Of a DNA stretch of 64,000 nt, positions 16,162-24,664 are shown piece by piece. The DNA comes from Lewinellaceae bacterium (GTDB lineage: Bacteria; Bacteroidota; Bacteroidia; Chitinophagales; Saprospiraceae). The notes under the pieces are model-generated. The model was not told where the DNA came from. It ran no database searches and was given only the letters and a program-made list of their open reading frames with translations. The position numbers and the translations under genes are program-made. How positions within the stretch are numbered: position 1 is the first letter of the stretch; every line of letters begins with the position of its first letter. Location of the stretch: the NCBI GenBank assembly GCA_020636275.1, contig JACJYD010000001.1, positions 868,001 through 932,000 of the forward strand, given 5' to 3'.

Positions 16162-17937
16162 ATGACCATGAAATTGAGACTTTTACTATCTGTGCTCTTT
16201 AGCGCCTTCCTTGTTACAGTGTACGGTCAGATTACCACTGTTGGTCTTATCGGTTCAGCTACTCCGAACGGATGGGATTCGGATACAACTATGGTTCAGG
16301 ATACGGGTAATCCGGATCTTTGGACATTGGATATCGAGCTAGTCAAGGGTGATGCGAAGTTTCGGGCTAACGACGATTGGGCTATCAACTGGGGGGCTTC
16401 CGATTTCCCCACCGGTACAGGTACCCAGGACGGGCCCAATATTCCGGTCTTCGCCGGCTTCTACCACATTGAGTTCAATTCGGCAACCGGCGAATACAGC
16501 TTTGCTGTCGAATCCCCGATAGGTATTATCGGTTCGGCCACCCCGGGCGGCTGGGACAACGACACAAATATGTACCACGATACTACGGCCAACGGGTATT
16601 TCATTTATCTGGACCTGGTCGCCGGTGACGCCAAATTCCGGCAGGATGACGACTGGGCCGTAAACTGGGGCGCTGCAGATTGGCCCTCCGGTACTGGGAC
16701 ACAGGACGGCGCCAACATTCCCGTTCCGGCAGCCGGCTCGTATTATATTACGTTTGATGCAGGCACGGGCGAATACAACTTCCAGGAACTGGTCGACTAC
16801 ACCACCATCGGTCTCATCGGTGATGCTACGCCAGGTGGTTGGGATACGGATACCCCGATGACGAAAGACGCCAACAATCCCGATCTGTGGAGAGTGGATG
16901 TCGTGCTCGTCGACGGCAGCGCCAAATTCCGCGCGGATAATGATTGGGCTACCAATTGGGGCTCTTCGGATTGGCCCTCCGGGACCGGTATCCAGGATGG
17001 CGATAATATTCCCTGCGTTGCCGGAAAATACCGGGTTACCCTGAACACGTTCACCGGCGAATACAGCTTTGTCGAACTGATCGACTACTCGACCATCGGC
17101 ATCATCGGCAGCGCCACACCGGGTGGCTGGGATACCGATACGCCCATGAACCACGATATGACCGATCCGGACGTGTGGAAGCTCCGCCAAATCCTGACAG
17201 ACGGCGAATTGAAATTCAGAGGGAATAACGACTGGGCCTACAACTGGGGTTCCGGTGACTTCCCGACGGGTACCGGTGTCCAGGATGGCGCGAATATCCC
17301 CATCCCTGCCGGCGAATACAACATCACTTTCAACTCCTTTACCGGTGAGTATTCCTTCCTGGAGATCGTCGTTTACAGCACGGTCGGTATCATCGGCCCG
17401 GCTACGCCGCTTGCAAACTGGGACGAAGACGTGAACATGACCAAAGACTCCGAGGACGAAAACCTCTGGAAATTGTCGAGCGTCGACCTCACGGACGGCG
17501 AAGCCAAGTTCCGCGCAGAAGATGCCTGGACCGTGAACTGGGGCGCCACCGACTGGCCTACGGGTGTCGGCACGCAAGATGGTCCGAACATCCCGATCAC
17601 AGGCGGCACCTACGGCGTTACCCTCAACTCCGCTTCCGGGGAATACGCCTTCGGCGACCCGCTTTCCGCCAAAGAAGAACTTCTCAACCCGGCTTCGATC
17701 ACGGTCTTCCCCAATCCGGCCAAAGAACGGGTGTACATTGACCTGTCGAATGTCGAGTTCAAAGGAGATGTGAACTTCACCGTTGTGGATATGCAAGGTA
17801 AAGAGGTGATCAACCAGACCATGCAGGTTTCCAATGTGATGGAACTGAACGTGGCCAATCTGCCTACCGGAACGTATATGGTCCGGATCCAGAGCGGCAA
17901 ATACCTCGTTGGTAAGAAATTCAGCATCGTTAAATAA
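16162..17937 (+). CDS. T9SS-secreted protein with five tandem SusE/F-like glycan-binding modules
   Basis: About 591 residues: signal peptide (MKLRLLLSVLFSAFLVTVYGQ), five tandem modules of about 95 residues, and a C-terminal T9SS sorting domain (ITVFPNPAKERVYIDL...GTYMVRIQSGKYLVGKKF). Each module opens with VGLIGSATPGGWDTDTPM-like sequence and carries KFRANDDWAINWG, GTGTQDGPNIP and a closing TGEYSF strand, matching SusE/SusF starch-binding domains. Modules start near 16235, 16510, 16800, 17085 and 17380; module 5 is the most divergent. Probably a cell-surface glycan trap replacing the usual SusE/F lipoprotein. The ATG at 16168 is an equally good start. A terminator follows. Confidence 0.9.
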   Translation: MTMKLRLLLSVLFSAFLVTVYGQITTVGLIGSATPNGWDSDTTMVQDTGNPDLWTLDIELVKGDAKFRANDDWAINWGASDFPTGTGTQDGPNIPVFAGFYHIEFNSATGEYSFAVESPIGIIGSATPGGWDNDTNMYHDTTANGYFIYLDLVAGDAKFRQDDDWAVNWGAADWPSGTGTQDGANIPVPAAGSYYITFDAGTGEYNFQELVDYTTIGLIGDATPGGWDTDTPMTKDANNPDLWRVDVVLVDGSAKFRADNDWATNWGSSDWPSGTGIQDGDNIPCVAGKYRVTLNTFTGEYSFVELIDYSTIGIIGSATPGGWDTDTPMNHDMTDPDVWKLRQILTDGELKFRGNNDWAYNWGSGDFPTGTGVQDGANIPIPAGEYNITFNSFTGEYSFLEIVVYSTVGIIGPATPLANWDEDVNMTKDSEDENLWKLSSVDLTDGEAKFRAEDAWTVNWGATDWPTGVGTQDGPNIPITGGTYGVTLNSASGEYAFGDPLSAKEELLNPASITVFPNPAKERVYIDLSNVEFKGDVNFTVVDMQGKEVINQTMQVSNVMELNVANLPTGTYMVRIQSGKYLVGKKFSIVK

Positions 17938-17963
17938 GGAACCTTTTGTTTTCGTTATATAAG

Positions 17964-17998
17964 AACAGGCCATATCCCTTGGGGTGTGGCCTGTTTTT
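17964..17998 (+). terminator. Intrinsic terminator after the T9SS binding protein
   Basis: AACAGGCCA and TGGCCTGTT pair around an ATATCCC/GGGGTG stem-loop, followed by TTTTT. It begins 27 bases after the stop codon. Confidence 0.8.
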
Positions 17999-18047
17999 GT
18001 GTATGTGATCTACCTGAATACCTCATTCTTTCTCAGAACCCTGCAAA

Positions 18048-18158
18048 TTTTACCGCAACGACGCAACGGACGCTACGTTTCCGTTCTACGGAAGGTTAAT
18101 CGATGTTAAACAGAGAAACGCACGATAGACGTAGCGTCCGTTGCGTCGTCGCGGTTTA
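18048..18158. repeat. Inverted pair of the GACGACGC repeat family
   Basis: The left arm (18048-18080, ACGACGCAACGGACGCTACG core) and the right arm (18127-18158) are near-perfect reverse complements separated by about 46 bases. A solo copy lies at 6791-6825. The right arm ends just before the GH53 start, so an mRNA hairpin may affect its expression. Confidence 0.8.
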
Positions 18159-18181
18159 TAAAAAAAATGGATCATTTAACA

Positions 18182-19552
18182 ATGAACAGGACAACACTCT
18201 TCCATCTTGTATTCCTTGCATTCATCTTGTTATCCTGCAACAAGGAAGACAATCAACTTGTTGCCGACTTTTCCTTTACCGGCGGAAATTGTCAGGCTCC
18301 GTGCAGCGTTACCTTCACCAACCTCTCCAAAAGTGCCGTCCGGTACCAGTGGGACTTTGGAGACGGCCTGGAGAGCGAAGAACCCGATCCGGAACACACC
18401 TTCCAATACCAGGGAATTTACACCGTCACGCTGACCGCTTTCGACGGGAAGGATAGGGAGCAGGAGGTTTCCAGGTCAGTGACAATTGGCAGTGGCGGGG
18501 ATGATTTTATCACCGGGATGGACCTGTCCTACCAGTCGTTCCTGAGCGGCTTCAATGTGCACTATTTTGATGCGTCCGGAAATGCCATTTCCAACCTGTT
18601 CGAGTTTGTGCGGAACAACGGGGTGAACCTGATCCGGATCCGGCTTTTCCACACGCCGGCGGGAGGGGATGCCGTCGTGCAAAGCAGCAATTTTGCCAAT
18701 GTGCTGGAATTGTGTAAACAGGTCAAAGCCACGGGCAATAAGGTCTTGCTCGACCTCCACTATTCCGACACCTGGGCCGACCCCGGCCATCAGACGGTCC
18801 CGGCTGCCTGGCAAGGCGTGTCGTATGAGGCGATAGTAGACAGCGTTTACCAGTATACGAAAGGGGTGTTGGAAAGACTGGACGCCCAGGGCGCCTTGCC
18901 CGATATGGTGCAAATAGGCAATGAAACCAATTCCGGTTTCCTGTGGACCTACGGGAAGGTCTGGAACGAGTTTAACAACAACTGGGGACATTACGCCGAA
19001 TTGATCAATAGCGCCAACCAGGCCGTTCAGGATATGGAGGGCCAGACGGGAAAGACCATTTCCACCCTTGTCCACGTGGCGGGCGTGAGCTCCCAGGAAA
19101 CCTTTTTTGACAAATTGCTGGCGCAAAATGCAGAATTTGACATCATCGGGCTCTCCTATTATTCGTACTACCACACGAAAGATCTCCAGCTGGTGCAGAG
19201 TGAACTGGACAAGCTCTCGAATAAATACAACAAACCCATTCTGATCGCCGAGACCAACTATCCCTGGACCCTGGGCTGGAATGACTGGACGAACAATGTG
19301 GTTGGACTGGAAGAGCACCTGACGCCCGGCTATCCGGCTACACCCGAAGGACAAAAAGCCTACTATGAAAAAATAGTGGAGATCCTGAAGAATGTCCCCG
19401 GCGGGAATGGCCTGGGATTCGTCTATTGGGCGCCCGACATGGTGGCTTTCAACGGGCCGGAATCCCCCGAAGGCTCGGGCTTTGAAAACCTGGCCGTTTT
19501 TGATTTTACCAATAAAGCCCTTCCGGTCTTTGATGTGTTTAGAAATTATTGA
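18182..19552 (+). CDS. PKD-domain GH53 endo-beta-1,4-galactanase lipoprotein
   Basis: GH53 enzymes cleave beta-1,4-galactan, the side chain of pectin type I. The 456-residue protein has a lipoprotein signal (MNRTTLFHLVFLAFILLSC), a PKD domain (residues 25-104; RYQWDFGDG, YTVTLTAFD) and a full GH53 barrel starting ITGMDLSYQ. Catalytic acid/base E248 is in MVQIGNETN and nucleophile E357 in ILIAETNYPW; the NLIRIRL and LLDLHYSDTWADP strands also match the family. There is no T9SS tail; the lipid anchor implies outer-membrane or periplasmic placement. An upstream in-frame ATG at 18167 is possible. With susCD this suggests degradation and import of galactan. Confidence 0.92.
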   Translation: MNRTTLFHLVFLAFILLSCNKEDNQLVADFSFTGGNCQAPCSVTFTNLSKSAVRYQWDFGDGLESEEPDPEHTFQYQGIYTVTLTAFDGKDREQEVSRSVTIGSGGDDFITGMDLSYQSFLSGFNVHYFDASGNAISNLFEFVRNNGVNLIRIRLFHTPAGGDAVVQSSNFANVLELCKQVKATGNKVLLDLHYSDTWADPGHQTVPAAWQGVSYEAIVDSVYQYTKGVLERLDAQGALPDMVQIGNETNSGFLWTYGKVWNEFNNNWGHYAELINSANQAVQDMEGQTGKTISTLVHVAGVSSQETFFDKLLAQNAEFDIIGLSYYSYYHTKDLQLVQSELDKLSNKYNKPILIAETNYPWTLGWNDWTNNVVGLEEHLTPGYPATPEGQKAYYEKIVEILKNVPGGNGLGFVYWAPDMVAFNGPESPEGSGFENLAVFDFTNKALPVFDVFRNY

Positions 19553-19675
19553 AAGGGGATTGCCCCCTGAAGTTTTTTGGAACGTATCCAACCATTCCGG
19601 ATTTAATCCGCTCTGTATTAAGGAACTTGTGGAGGTGTCTCCAAAGTATTTTCACCATCGTAATAAAAATTATCG

Positions 19676-19683
19676 TAATTTTG
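19676..19683 (+). promoter_or_regulatory. -7 element of bamD
   Basis: TAATTTTG fits TAnnTTTG and ends 7 bases before the bamD ATG, predicting an almost leaderless mRNA. Confidence 0.5.
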
Positions 19684-19690
19684 CAGCCCT

Positions 19691-20530
19691 ATGAAGAAAA
19701 CATCCTGGGTTGTCGCCGTTCTCCTCTTGTTTGCCTTACCGGGTTGTAAGTCGGAATTTGAAAAGATCCGCACCAGCGGAGACGCGGATTCCATTTACAA
19801 ATCGGCCATATCTTTGTATGATCAGGGCGAATACCTGAAGGCTCAAACCCTTTTGGAGCTGGTGATCGGCGCCTATCGCGGCCGTCCGGAACTGGAAGAT
19901 GCCTATTTCAAATACGCTTACACGTTCTACTATCTGGAAAAGTTCGTGCTGGCGGCCTATTACTTTGAAAACTATGCCAACACCTTTCCGACCAGCATCA
20001 ACCGGGAAGAGGCAGACTATATGAAGGCTTTTTCTTACTACCAACTGTCTCCATCCTTCCGGCTGGACCAGGAATACACCGAGAAAGCCATCGACGCCTT
20101 TCAATTGTACGTCAACACTTATCCCCAAAGCGACCGGGTGGATGAGTGCAACCGCCTGATCGACGTCATGCGGAAGAAACTGGAAAAGAAAGCCTTTGAG
20201 TCGGCTCTGCTCTATTTCGACCTGAAGCAATATCAATCGGCTACCCGCTCGTTTGAAAACCTGCTGAAGGACTTTCCGGAAACGGAGAATGCCGAAGAAG
20301 TACGCTACCTGATCGTGCAATCGGCTTTTCTGCTGGCCGATAACAGCGTGTTTGAAAAACAGAAAGAACGCTATGAATCGTCGCTTTCCTATGCGCGCGA
20401 TTTTGTTAAAAAATACCCGCGGAGTGATCGCGGAAGAGAAGTACAAACTATTTTAGACATTTCGGAGAAAAAATTAAAATCAATAGCCGATGGGAGATAT
20501 CAAGAACAAGGTCCAGGGGATCGATCCTAA
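19691..20530 (+). CDS. bamD: Outer membrane assembly lipoprotein BamD
   Basis: BamD is the TPR lipoprotein of the beta-barrel assembly machine. The 279-residue product has a lipobox (LFALPGC) and five TPR-like helical pairs, including IYKSAISLYDQGEYLKAQTLLELV, KYAYTFYYLEKFVLAAYYFENYANTFP and a family-typical AIDAFQLYVNTYPQSDRV. Length and order agree with Bacteroidota BamD. The last 41 bases overlap the rpoZ gene in another frame, so both are probably co-transcribed; the extreme C-terminus (RYQEQGPGDRS) is shaped by the overlap. Confidence 0.93.
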   Translation: MKKTSWVVAVLLLFALPGCKSEFEKIRTSGDADSIYKSAISLYDQGEYLKAQTLLELVIGAYRGRPELEDAYFKYAYTFYYLEKFVLAAYYFENYANTFPTSINREEADYMKAFSYYQLSPSFRLDQEYTEKAIDAFQLYVNTYPQSDRVDECNRLIDVMRKKLEKKAFESALLYFDLKQYQSATRSFENLLKDFPETENAEEVRYLIVQSAFLLADNSVFEKQKERYESSLSYARDFVKKYPRSDRGREVQTILDISEKKLKSIADGRYQEQGPGDRS

Positions 20531-20837
20531 TGTACGTGCCCGCGACGTGCGCGCCCTGACCTCCGAATCCTCCAATATTTACGAGACCCTGGTCGTCATC
20601 ACCAAGCGCTCCAAGCAGCTGGCGATCGACATCAAGCAGGAATTGCACCAAAAACTCGAAGAGTTTGCCGTCAGCTCCGATACGATCGAAGAAGTGACGG
20701 AAAACAAGGAGCAGATCGAAATTTCCAAATTCTACGAACGGCTCCCGAATCCTGTCATCATCGCTACAGAAGAATACCTGGCCGGTGATCTCCATTTTCA
20801 CTATCAGGACAGGAAGAAGAAAAAACCGCAACAATAA
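20490..20837 (+). CDS. rpoZ: RNA polymerase omega subunit (Bacteroidota type)
   Basis: A 115-residue protein whose segment SSNIYETLVVITKRSKQLAIDIKQEL matches the omega fold of Bacteroidota RpoZ (the E-x-V-V-I-x-K-R-A/S core). The C-terminal half, KFYERLPNPVIIATEEYLAGDL, is also typical of the group. Omega assists assembly of the beta-prime subunit. The start at 20490 lies inside bamD. The bamD-rpoZ-coaBC order recurs in this phylum and supports the call. Confidence 0.88.
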   Translation: MGDIKNKVQGIDPNVRARDVRALTSESSNIYETLVVITKRSKQLAIDIKQELHQKLEEFAVSSDTIEEVTENKEQIEISKFYERLPNPVIIATEEYLAGDLHFHYQDRKKKKPQQ

Positions 20838-20839
20838 TA

Positions 20840-20870
20840 TTGTTTGAGAGCCGCCGAGCGGCTCTCAAAC
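20840..20870. terminator. Perfect hairpin between rpoZ and coaBC
   Basis: TGTTTGAGAGCCGC and its reverse complement flank CGA, 2 bases after the rpoZ stop and 10 bases before the coaBC ATG. No T run follows, so it may be a processing or attenuating hairpin. Confidence 0.55.
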
Positions 20871-20880
20871 ATCCAGATCT

Positions 20881-22080
20881 ATGGCTTCCCTTCAAGGAAA
20901 AAGGATCATCCTGGGCATTACCGGCAGCATTGCTGCGTATAAAGCGGCTCATCTCACCCGGTTGTTGGTGAAGGCCGGTGCTGAAGTCCAGATCTTGATG
21001 ACCCGGGCAGCTACCGATTTTATTACCCCGCTCACGCTATCGACACTTTCCAGGCATCCGGTCCTTTCGGATATTCATTCGGAAGAAAGCTGGAATAACC
21101 ATGTGGAGCTCGGCCTCTGGGCTGACGCACTCGTGCTGGCGCCGCTTACCGCTACGACCCTGGCGAAACTGGCCACAGGGCTGGCCGACAATCTTCTCGT
21201 GGCTACTTACCTGTCGGCCCGGTGTCCCGTTTTCTTCGCTCCGGCGATGGACCTGGATATGTGGAAACACCCCTCTACCCAACGAAACGTTCAGTTGCTC
21301 CAATCGTACGGCAACCGGATGATCCCGGTCGGATACGGCGAACTGGCCAGCGGACTGACCGGGGAAGGGCGAATGGCCGAGCCGGAGGAGATCGTGGCGC
21401 TGCTGGAAGATTTTTTCCGGGAAGAATCGGTCCTTGCCGGTAAACGGGCCCTGGTGACCGCCGGCCCGACCTACGAAGCCATCGACCCGGTGCGGTTTAT
21501 CGGCAATTACTCTTCCGGCAAAATGGGCCTGGCCCTGGCGGAGCGCCTGGCCAACCTCGGCGCGCAGGTCGAACTGGTGCTCGGACCTTCTTCGCTCGAT
21601 CCCGTTCATCCCAACATCCACCTCCGCCGCGTGCGCAGCGCGCAGGAAATGTACGAAGCCTCGCTGGAGGTGTTCGAACAGGTCGACATGGCCATTCTTT
21701 CCGCCGCAGTGGCCGACTACCGGCCCGCTCATCCCGCCGGCGAAAAGATCAAAAAGGATAAGGCGGAAATGTCGATCCGGCTCGAACCCACCCCCGATAT
21801 TGCGGCCGCATTGGGCGCCAGGAAAAAGCCGGGACAGATCCTGGTCGGCTTTGCCCTGGAAACGGAAAACGAACTGGAAAACGCCCGTGCCAAGCGCCGG
21901 AAGAAGAACTTCGATTTTATCGTACTGAACTCCCTGCGCGATGCCGGCGCAGGCTTCCACCACGACACCAACAAGATAACCCTCGTCTTTGAAGACAATA
22001 AGACCGAAGAATTTCAGTTAAAAAGCAAGCAAGCCGTGGCCGAAGATATCGTCGCGGCACTGATCCGACTTGTTTCATGA
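20881..22080 (+). CDS. coaBC: Bifunctional phosphopantothenoylcysteine decarboxylase / phosphopantothenate-cysteine ligase
   Basis: CoaBC carries out two steps of coenzyme A synthesis. The 399-residue protein has the N-terminal flavin-dependent CoaC domain (GKRIILGITGSIAAYKAAHLTRLL; LAPLTATTLAKLATGLADNLL; FAPAMDLDMW with the PxMNxxMW-type motif as PAMDLDMW) and the C-terminal CoaB ligase (ALVTAGPTYEAIDPVRFIGNYSSGKMG; AAVADYRP; KIKKDK). In this protein the usual Asn of PAMN is Asp, which is seen in Bacteroidota members. It is followed after 18 bases by the DUF4835 gene, as is usual in the phylum. Confidence 0.96.
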   Translation: MASLQGKRIILGITGSIAAYKAAHLTRLLVKAGAEVQILMTRAATDFITPLTLSTLSRHPVLSDIHSEESWNNHVELGLWADALVLAPLTATTLAKLATGLADNLLVATYLSARCPVFFAPAMDLDMWKHPSTQRNVQLLQSYGNRMIPVGYGELASGLTGEGRMAEPEEIVALLEDFFREESVLAGKRALVTAGPTYEAIDPVRFIGNYSSGKMGLALAERLANLGAQVELVLGPSSLDPVHPNIHLRRVRSAQEMYEASLEVFEQVDMAILSAAVADYRPAHPAGEKIKKDKAEMSIRLEPTPDIAAALGARKKPGQILVGFALETENELENARAKRRKKNFDFIVLNSLRDAGAGFHHDTNKITLVFEDNKTEEFQLKSKQAVAEDIVAALIRLVS

Positions 22081-22098
22081 GAAAAATTGCGCTTTGCT

Positions 22099-23004
22099 AT
22101 GAGTAAGTGGCTTTATACCAGTATGCTGGCATTGCTTTCCCTCGCCTCCACCCAGGCGCAGGAATTGGATGTGAACGTGACCGTCAATACGCCGACCCTC
22201 CAGTTGGCCGACCCCCGGGTGTTCCAGGACCTGAAAACCGCCATCCAGGCTTTTATGAATAACCAAAAATGGACGGACGAATCCTACCTGCCGGAGGAAC
22301 GGATCAAAGTGAATCTGGTGTTGACCGTTTCCCAGGAGTTTTCGGCCAATAGCTTCGGAGGTGAACTGGCTATACAGGCCGTCCGGCCCGTGTACGGAAG
22401 CTCCTACGAAACGCCCCTCCTTTCCCACAACGACCGGGATGTGTCCTTTACCTACGAACAATTTCAACCCCTGCAATACAGCGAGGTGAGCTTCAACGAT
22501 AACCTGTCGTCCATTCTGGCTTTTTACGCCTATATCATTATCGGACTGGACTACGATTCCTTTGTGCCTTTCGGTGGCGACAACTATTTTCAGACCGCCC
22601 AGGATGTGTTGAGCGCCGTACCGCAATCGGTTACGGCCAGCAATAAGGGCTGGCGATCCATCGACGGCAACCGCAACCGGTATTGGATCATCGAAAACCT
22701 CCTTTCTCCCCGGGTGCGCAATTTCCGGCAGGCCTATTACGACTACCATCGCCAGGCGTTGGATATCATGTATAAAGACGTGGTCAGCGGCCGGATCCTC
22801 ATGCTGAAAGCGATCGAGGATATTGTTCAGGTGAACCAGAATTACCCCAATGCGATGATCGTTCAGATGTTTACCAATGCCAAATCGAGCGAGATCGTGG
22901 AGATCTTTAAACAGGGAACCCCAACTGAAAAGAACCGGATCGTCCAGGCGATGTCGCGCATCGATGCCGCCAATGCCTCCAAATACCGCGCCATTCGGGG
23001 TTAA
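22099..23004 (+). CDS. DUF4835 family secreted protein (PorD-like)
   Basis: A 301-residue exported protein (signal MSKWLYTSMLALLSLASTQAQ) starting LDVNVTVNTPTLQLADPRVFQDLKTAIQAFMNNQKWT, the hallmark of DUF4835, and containing SFTYEQFQPLQYSEVSFNDNLSSILAFYAYIIIGLDYDSF. In Bacteroidota this family regularly follows coaBC and has been linked to type IX secretion under the name PorD; that role is from memory and not shown by this sequence. The ATG at 22099 is preferred over a TTG at 22087. Confidence 0.9.
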   Translation: MSKWLYTSMLALLSLASTQAQELDVNVTVNTPTLQLADPRVFQDLKTAIQAFMNNQKWTDESYLPEERIKVNLVLTVSQEFSANSFGGELAIQAVRPVYGSSYETPLLSHNDRDVSFTYEQFQPLQYSEVSFNDNLSSILAFYAYIIIGLDYDSFVPFGGDNYFQTAQDVLSAVPQSVTASNKGWRSIDGNRNRYWIIENLLSPRVRNFRQAYYDYHRQALDIMYKDVVSGRILMLKAIEDIVQVNQNYPNAMIVQMFTNAKSSEIVEIFKQGTPTEKNRIVQAMSRIDAANASKYRAIRG

Positions 23005-23014
23005 AAGAATTACT

Positions 23015-24604
23015 ATGAAAGGTTTTGCCGCGACGACTGCCTGCTGCCTGTTGTTGGTTGCCTCCTGCCTTTGGGGGCAGGAAACCGCGCCTTCCCTGTC
23101 GTGGGGCCCACCCTATAAAGCGGAAGGAAATTCCACGCTCGACAAGGTGGTCGGGTTTACGCCCGAAGATATTTTCTTTCTTCGCGTGAAACAGAGCGGG
23201 GCGTTTTCCAACCACGACAAGATCTATATGGAGCGCTACTCCAGGGATCTGAAACTGAAGCATTCGGAGGAGATCGTCCTGCAATACGACAAGACGGATG
23301 TGCAATTGGAAGACGTCTTGTTTCTGAATAACCAGCTCTTTTTGCTTACTTCCTATGCCAATCAGTCGCATGAAAAGGTGTACCTCTTCATGCAAAAGCT
23401 GAGCGACAAGCAGATGCGGCCCACCGGCAAGGCGGAAAAGATCGTGGAAGGGCCCCTTCGGCGAAACCAGTACGGGCGTACCTTCGATTTTCAGCTTTCA
23501 TCCGATAGTTCCCACCTGCTCGTTTACCAGCAGATCCCCACCAATGCCAGGGAACCGGAGCGCTTTGCCCTGCACGTGTTCGACAGGGACCTGGCGCTTC
23601 AGTGGGAACGGGAAGTCATGTTGCCATACCCCGACGAGCAGTTTGCCATCCGCGAATACCGGGTCGACGGGGCTGGAAAGGTGTATCTGATGGGGGCCGT
23701 TTTCGAACCCGGCCAGCGAAATCGCCGCTTGCCTTCCCACTATCTCGTGCTCGAATACCAGCCGGGCGATCTGGCGCCGGTGGAGTGGAAGATCGATCTG
23801 GAAGATAAATTCATCACTGAACTCACTTTCCGCATAGCCCGCAACGGCGACCTCATCTGCAGCGGGTTTTACTCGGAACGCAATGCGGAGAGCGCCAAGG
23901 GGATCTGTTATTTCCGGCTGGATGCGCTCACCCGGCGGGTCGTGACCCAGACCTGGCAGCCTTTTGAATTTGAATTCCGGGCCGATGAGCTCAGCGACCG
24001 GGGTAAGCAGAAGGCTTTTGAAGCGGAGGCCCAGGGCAATGAACGCCGCAGCGCCGAACTCTACGGTTACAACCTCGACGAATTGGTGCTCCGCACCGAT
24101 GGGGGCGCCCTGCTCGTGGCGGAGCAGTTTTACGTAGAGGAACGCTACCGTCGCTATTGGGACGGTACGATCCACGTGACCTATTTTTACCACTACAATG
24201 ACCTGATCGTGGTCAATATCCAGCCCTCCGGGGCGATCGAATGGACGGTGCGCATTCCGAAAGAACAGTTGAGCATCGACGACGGGGGGTATTTTTCTTC
24301 CTATGTGATGGCAACCGTTCGCGACCGGCTTTACTTTTTGTATAACGATAGCAGCCGCAACTTCGACCCCAATGCCCGGCCCGGCCGGCTCTTTTCCTTC
24401 GATGGGTCCTCCCAATCGGTGATCGCGTTGGCAGAAGTGCGGAAAGACGGCACATTGACCGTGTCGCCACTGGCTATGAACCGGGACGCGTCGATCCTGA
24501 CGCGGCCAAAGGTCAGCAGGCAGATCGGTGGCAGGTTGTTGCTCGTAGTAGGTGAATGGGGCCGGAATGTCCGCCTGGGGAATGTGATCTTTCCAGGGCA
24601 GTGA
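23015..24604 (+). CDS. Secreted protein of unknown function
   Basis: A 529-residue exported protein: signal MKGFAATTACCLLLVASCLWGQ, then a long all-beta sequence with repeated strand patterns such as KVYLMGAVFEPGQ, RDRLYFLYNDSSRNF and GRLLLVVGEWG that suggest a beta-propeller-like fold. The Cys in VASC could act as a lipobox, but the WGQ site fits ordinary cleavage better. There is no T9SS tail. It starts 10 bases after the DUF4835 stop and is probably co-transcribed with it, taking the place where recN often lies in related genomes. I do not recognise the family. Confidence 0.8.
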   Translation: MKGFAATTACCLLLVASCLWGQETAPSLSWGPPYKAEGNSTLDKVVGFTPEDIFFLRVKQSGAFSNHDKIYMERYSRDLKLKHSEEIVLQYDKTDVQLEDVLFLNNQLFLLTSYANQSHEKVYLFMQKLSDKQMRPTGKAEKIVEGPLRRNQYGRTFDFQLSSDSSHLLVYQQIPTNAREPERFALHVFDRDLALQWEREVMLPYPDEQFAIREYRVDGAGKVYLMGAVFEPGQRNRRLPSHYLVLEYQPGDLAPVEWKIDLEDKFITELTFRIARNGDLICSGFYSERNAESAKGICYFRLDALTRRVVTQTWQPFEFEFRADELSDRGKQKAFEAEAQGNERRSAELYGYNLDELVLRTDGGALLVAEQFYVEERYRRYWDGTIHVTYFYHYNDLIVVNIQPSGAIEWTVRIPKEQLSIDDGGYFSSYVMATVRDRLYFLYNDSSRNFDPNARPGRLFSFDGSSQSVIALAEVRKDGTLTVSPLAMNRDASILTRPKVSRQIGGRLLLVVGEWGRNVRLGNVIFPGQ

Positions 24605-24634
24605 TTCCGGAGCACAAGTTCCCTTCTAATTCCA

Positions 24635-24642
24635 TACCTTTG
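24635..24642 (+). promoter_or_regulatory. -7 element of mlaE
   Basis: TACCTTTG fits TAnnTTTG and ends 22 bases before the mlaE ATG. Confidence 0.5.
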
Positions 24643-24664
24643 CACGGGTCAAGGAAAAACAACT

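Noticed and set aside
16230..17660. CRISPR-like periodicity
   Set aside because: The about 280-base period reflects five tandem protein modules in one open frame, not short repeats and spacers.
16339..17973. 544-aa minus-strand ORF opposite the T9SS binding protein
   Set aside because: The repeats force an open antisense frame; the plus-strand product has a signal peptide, repeated domain and T9SS tail.
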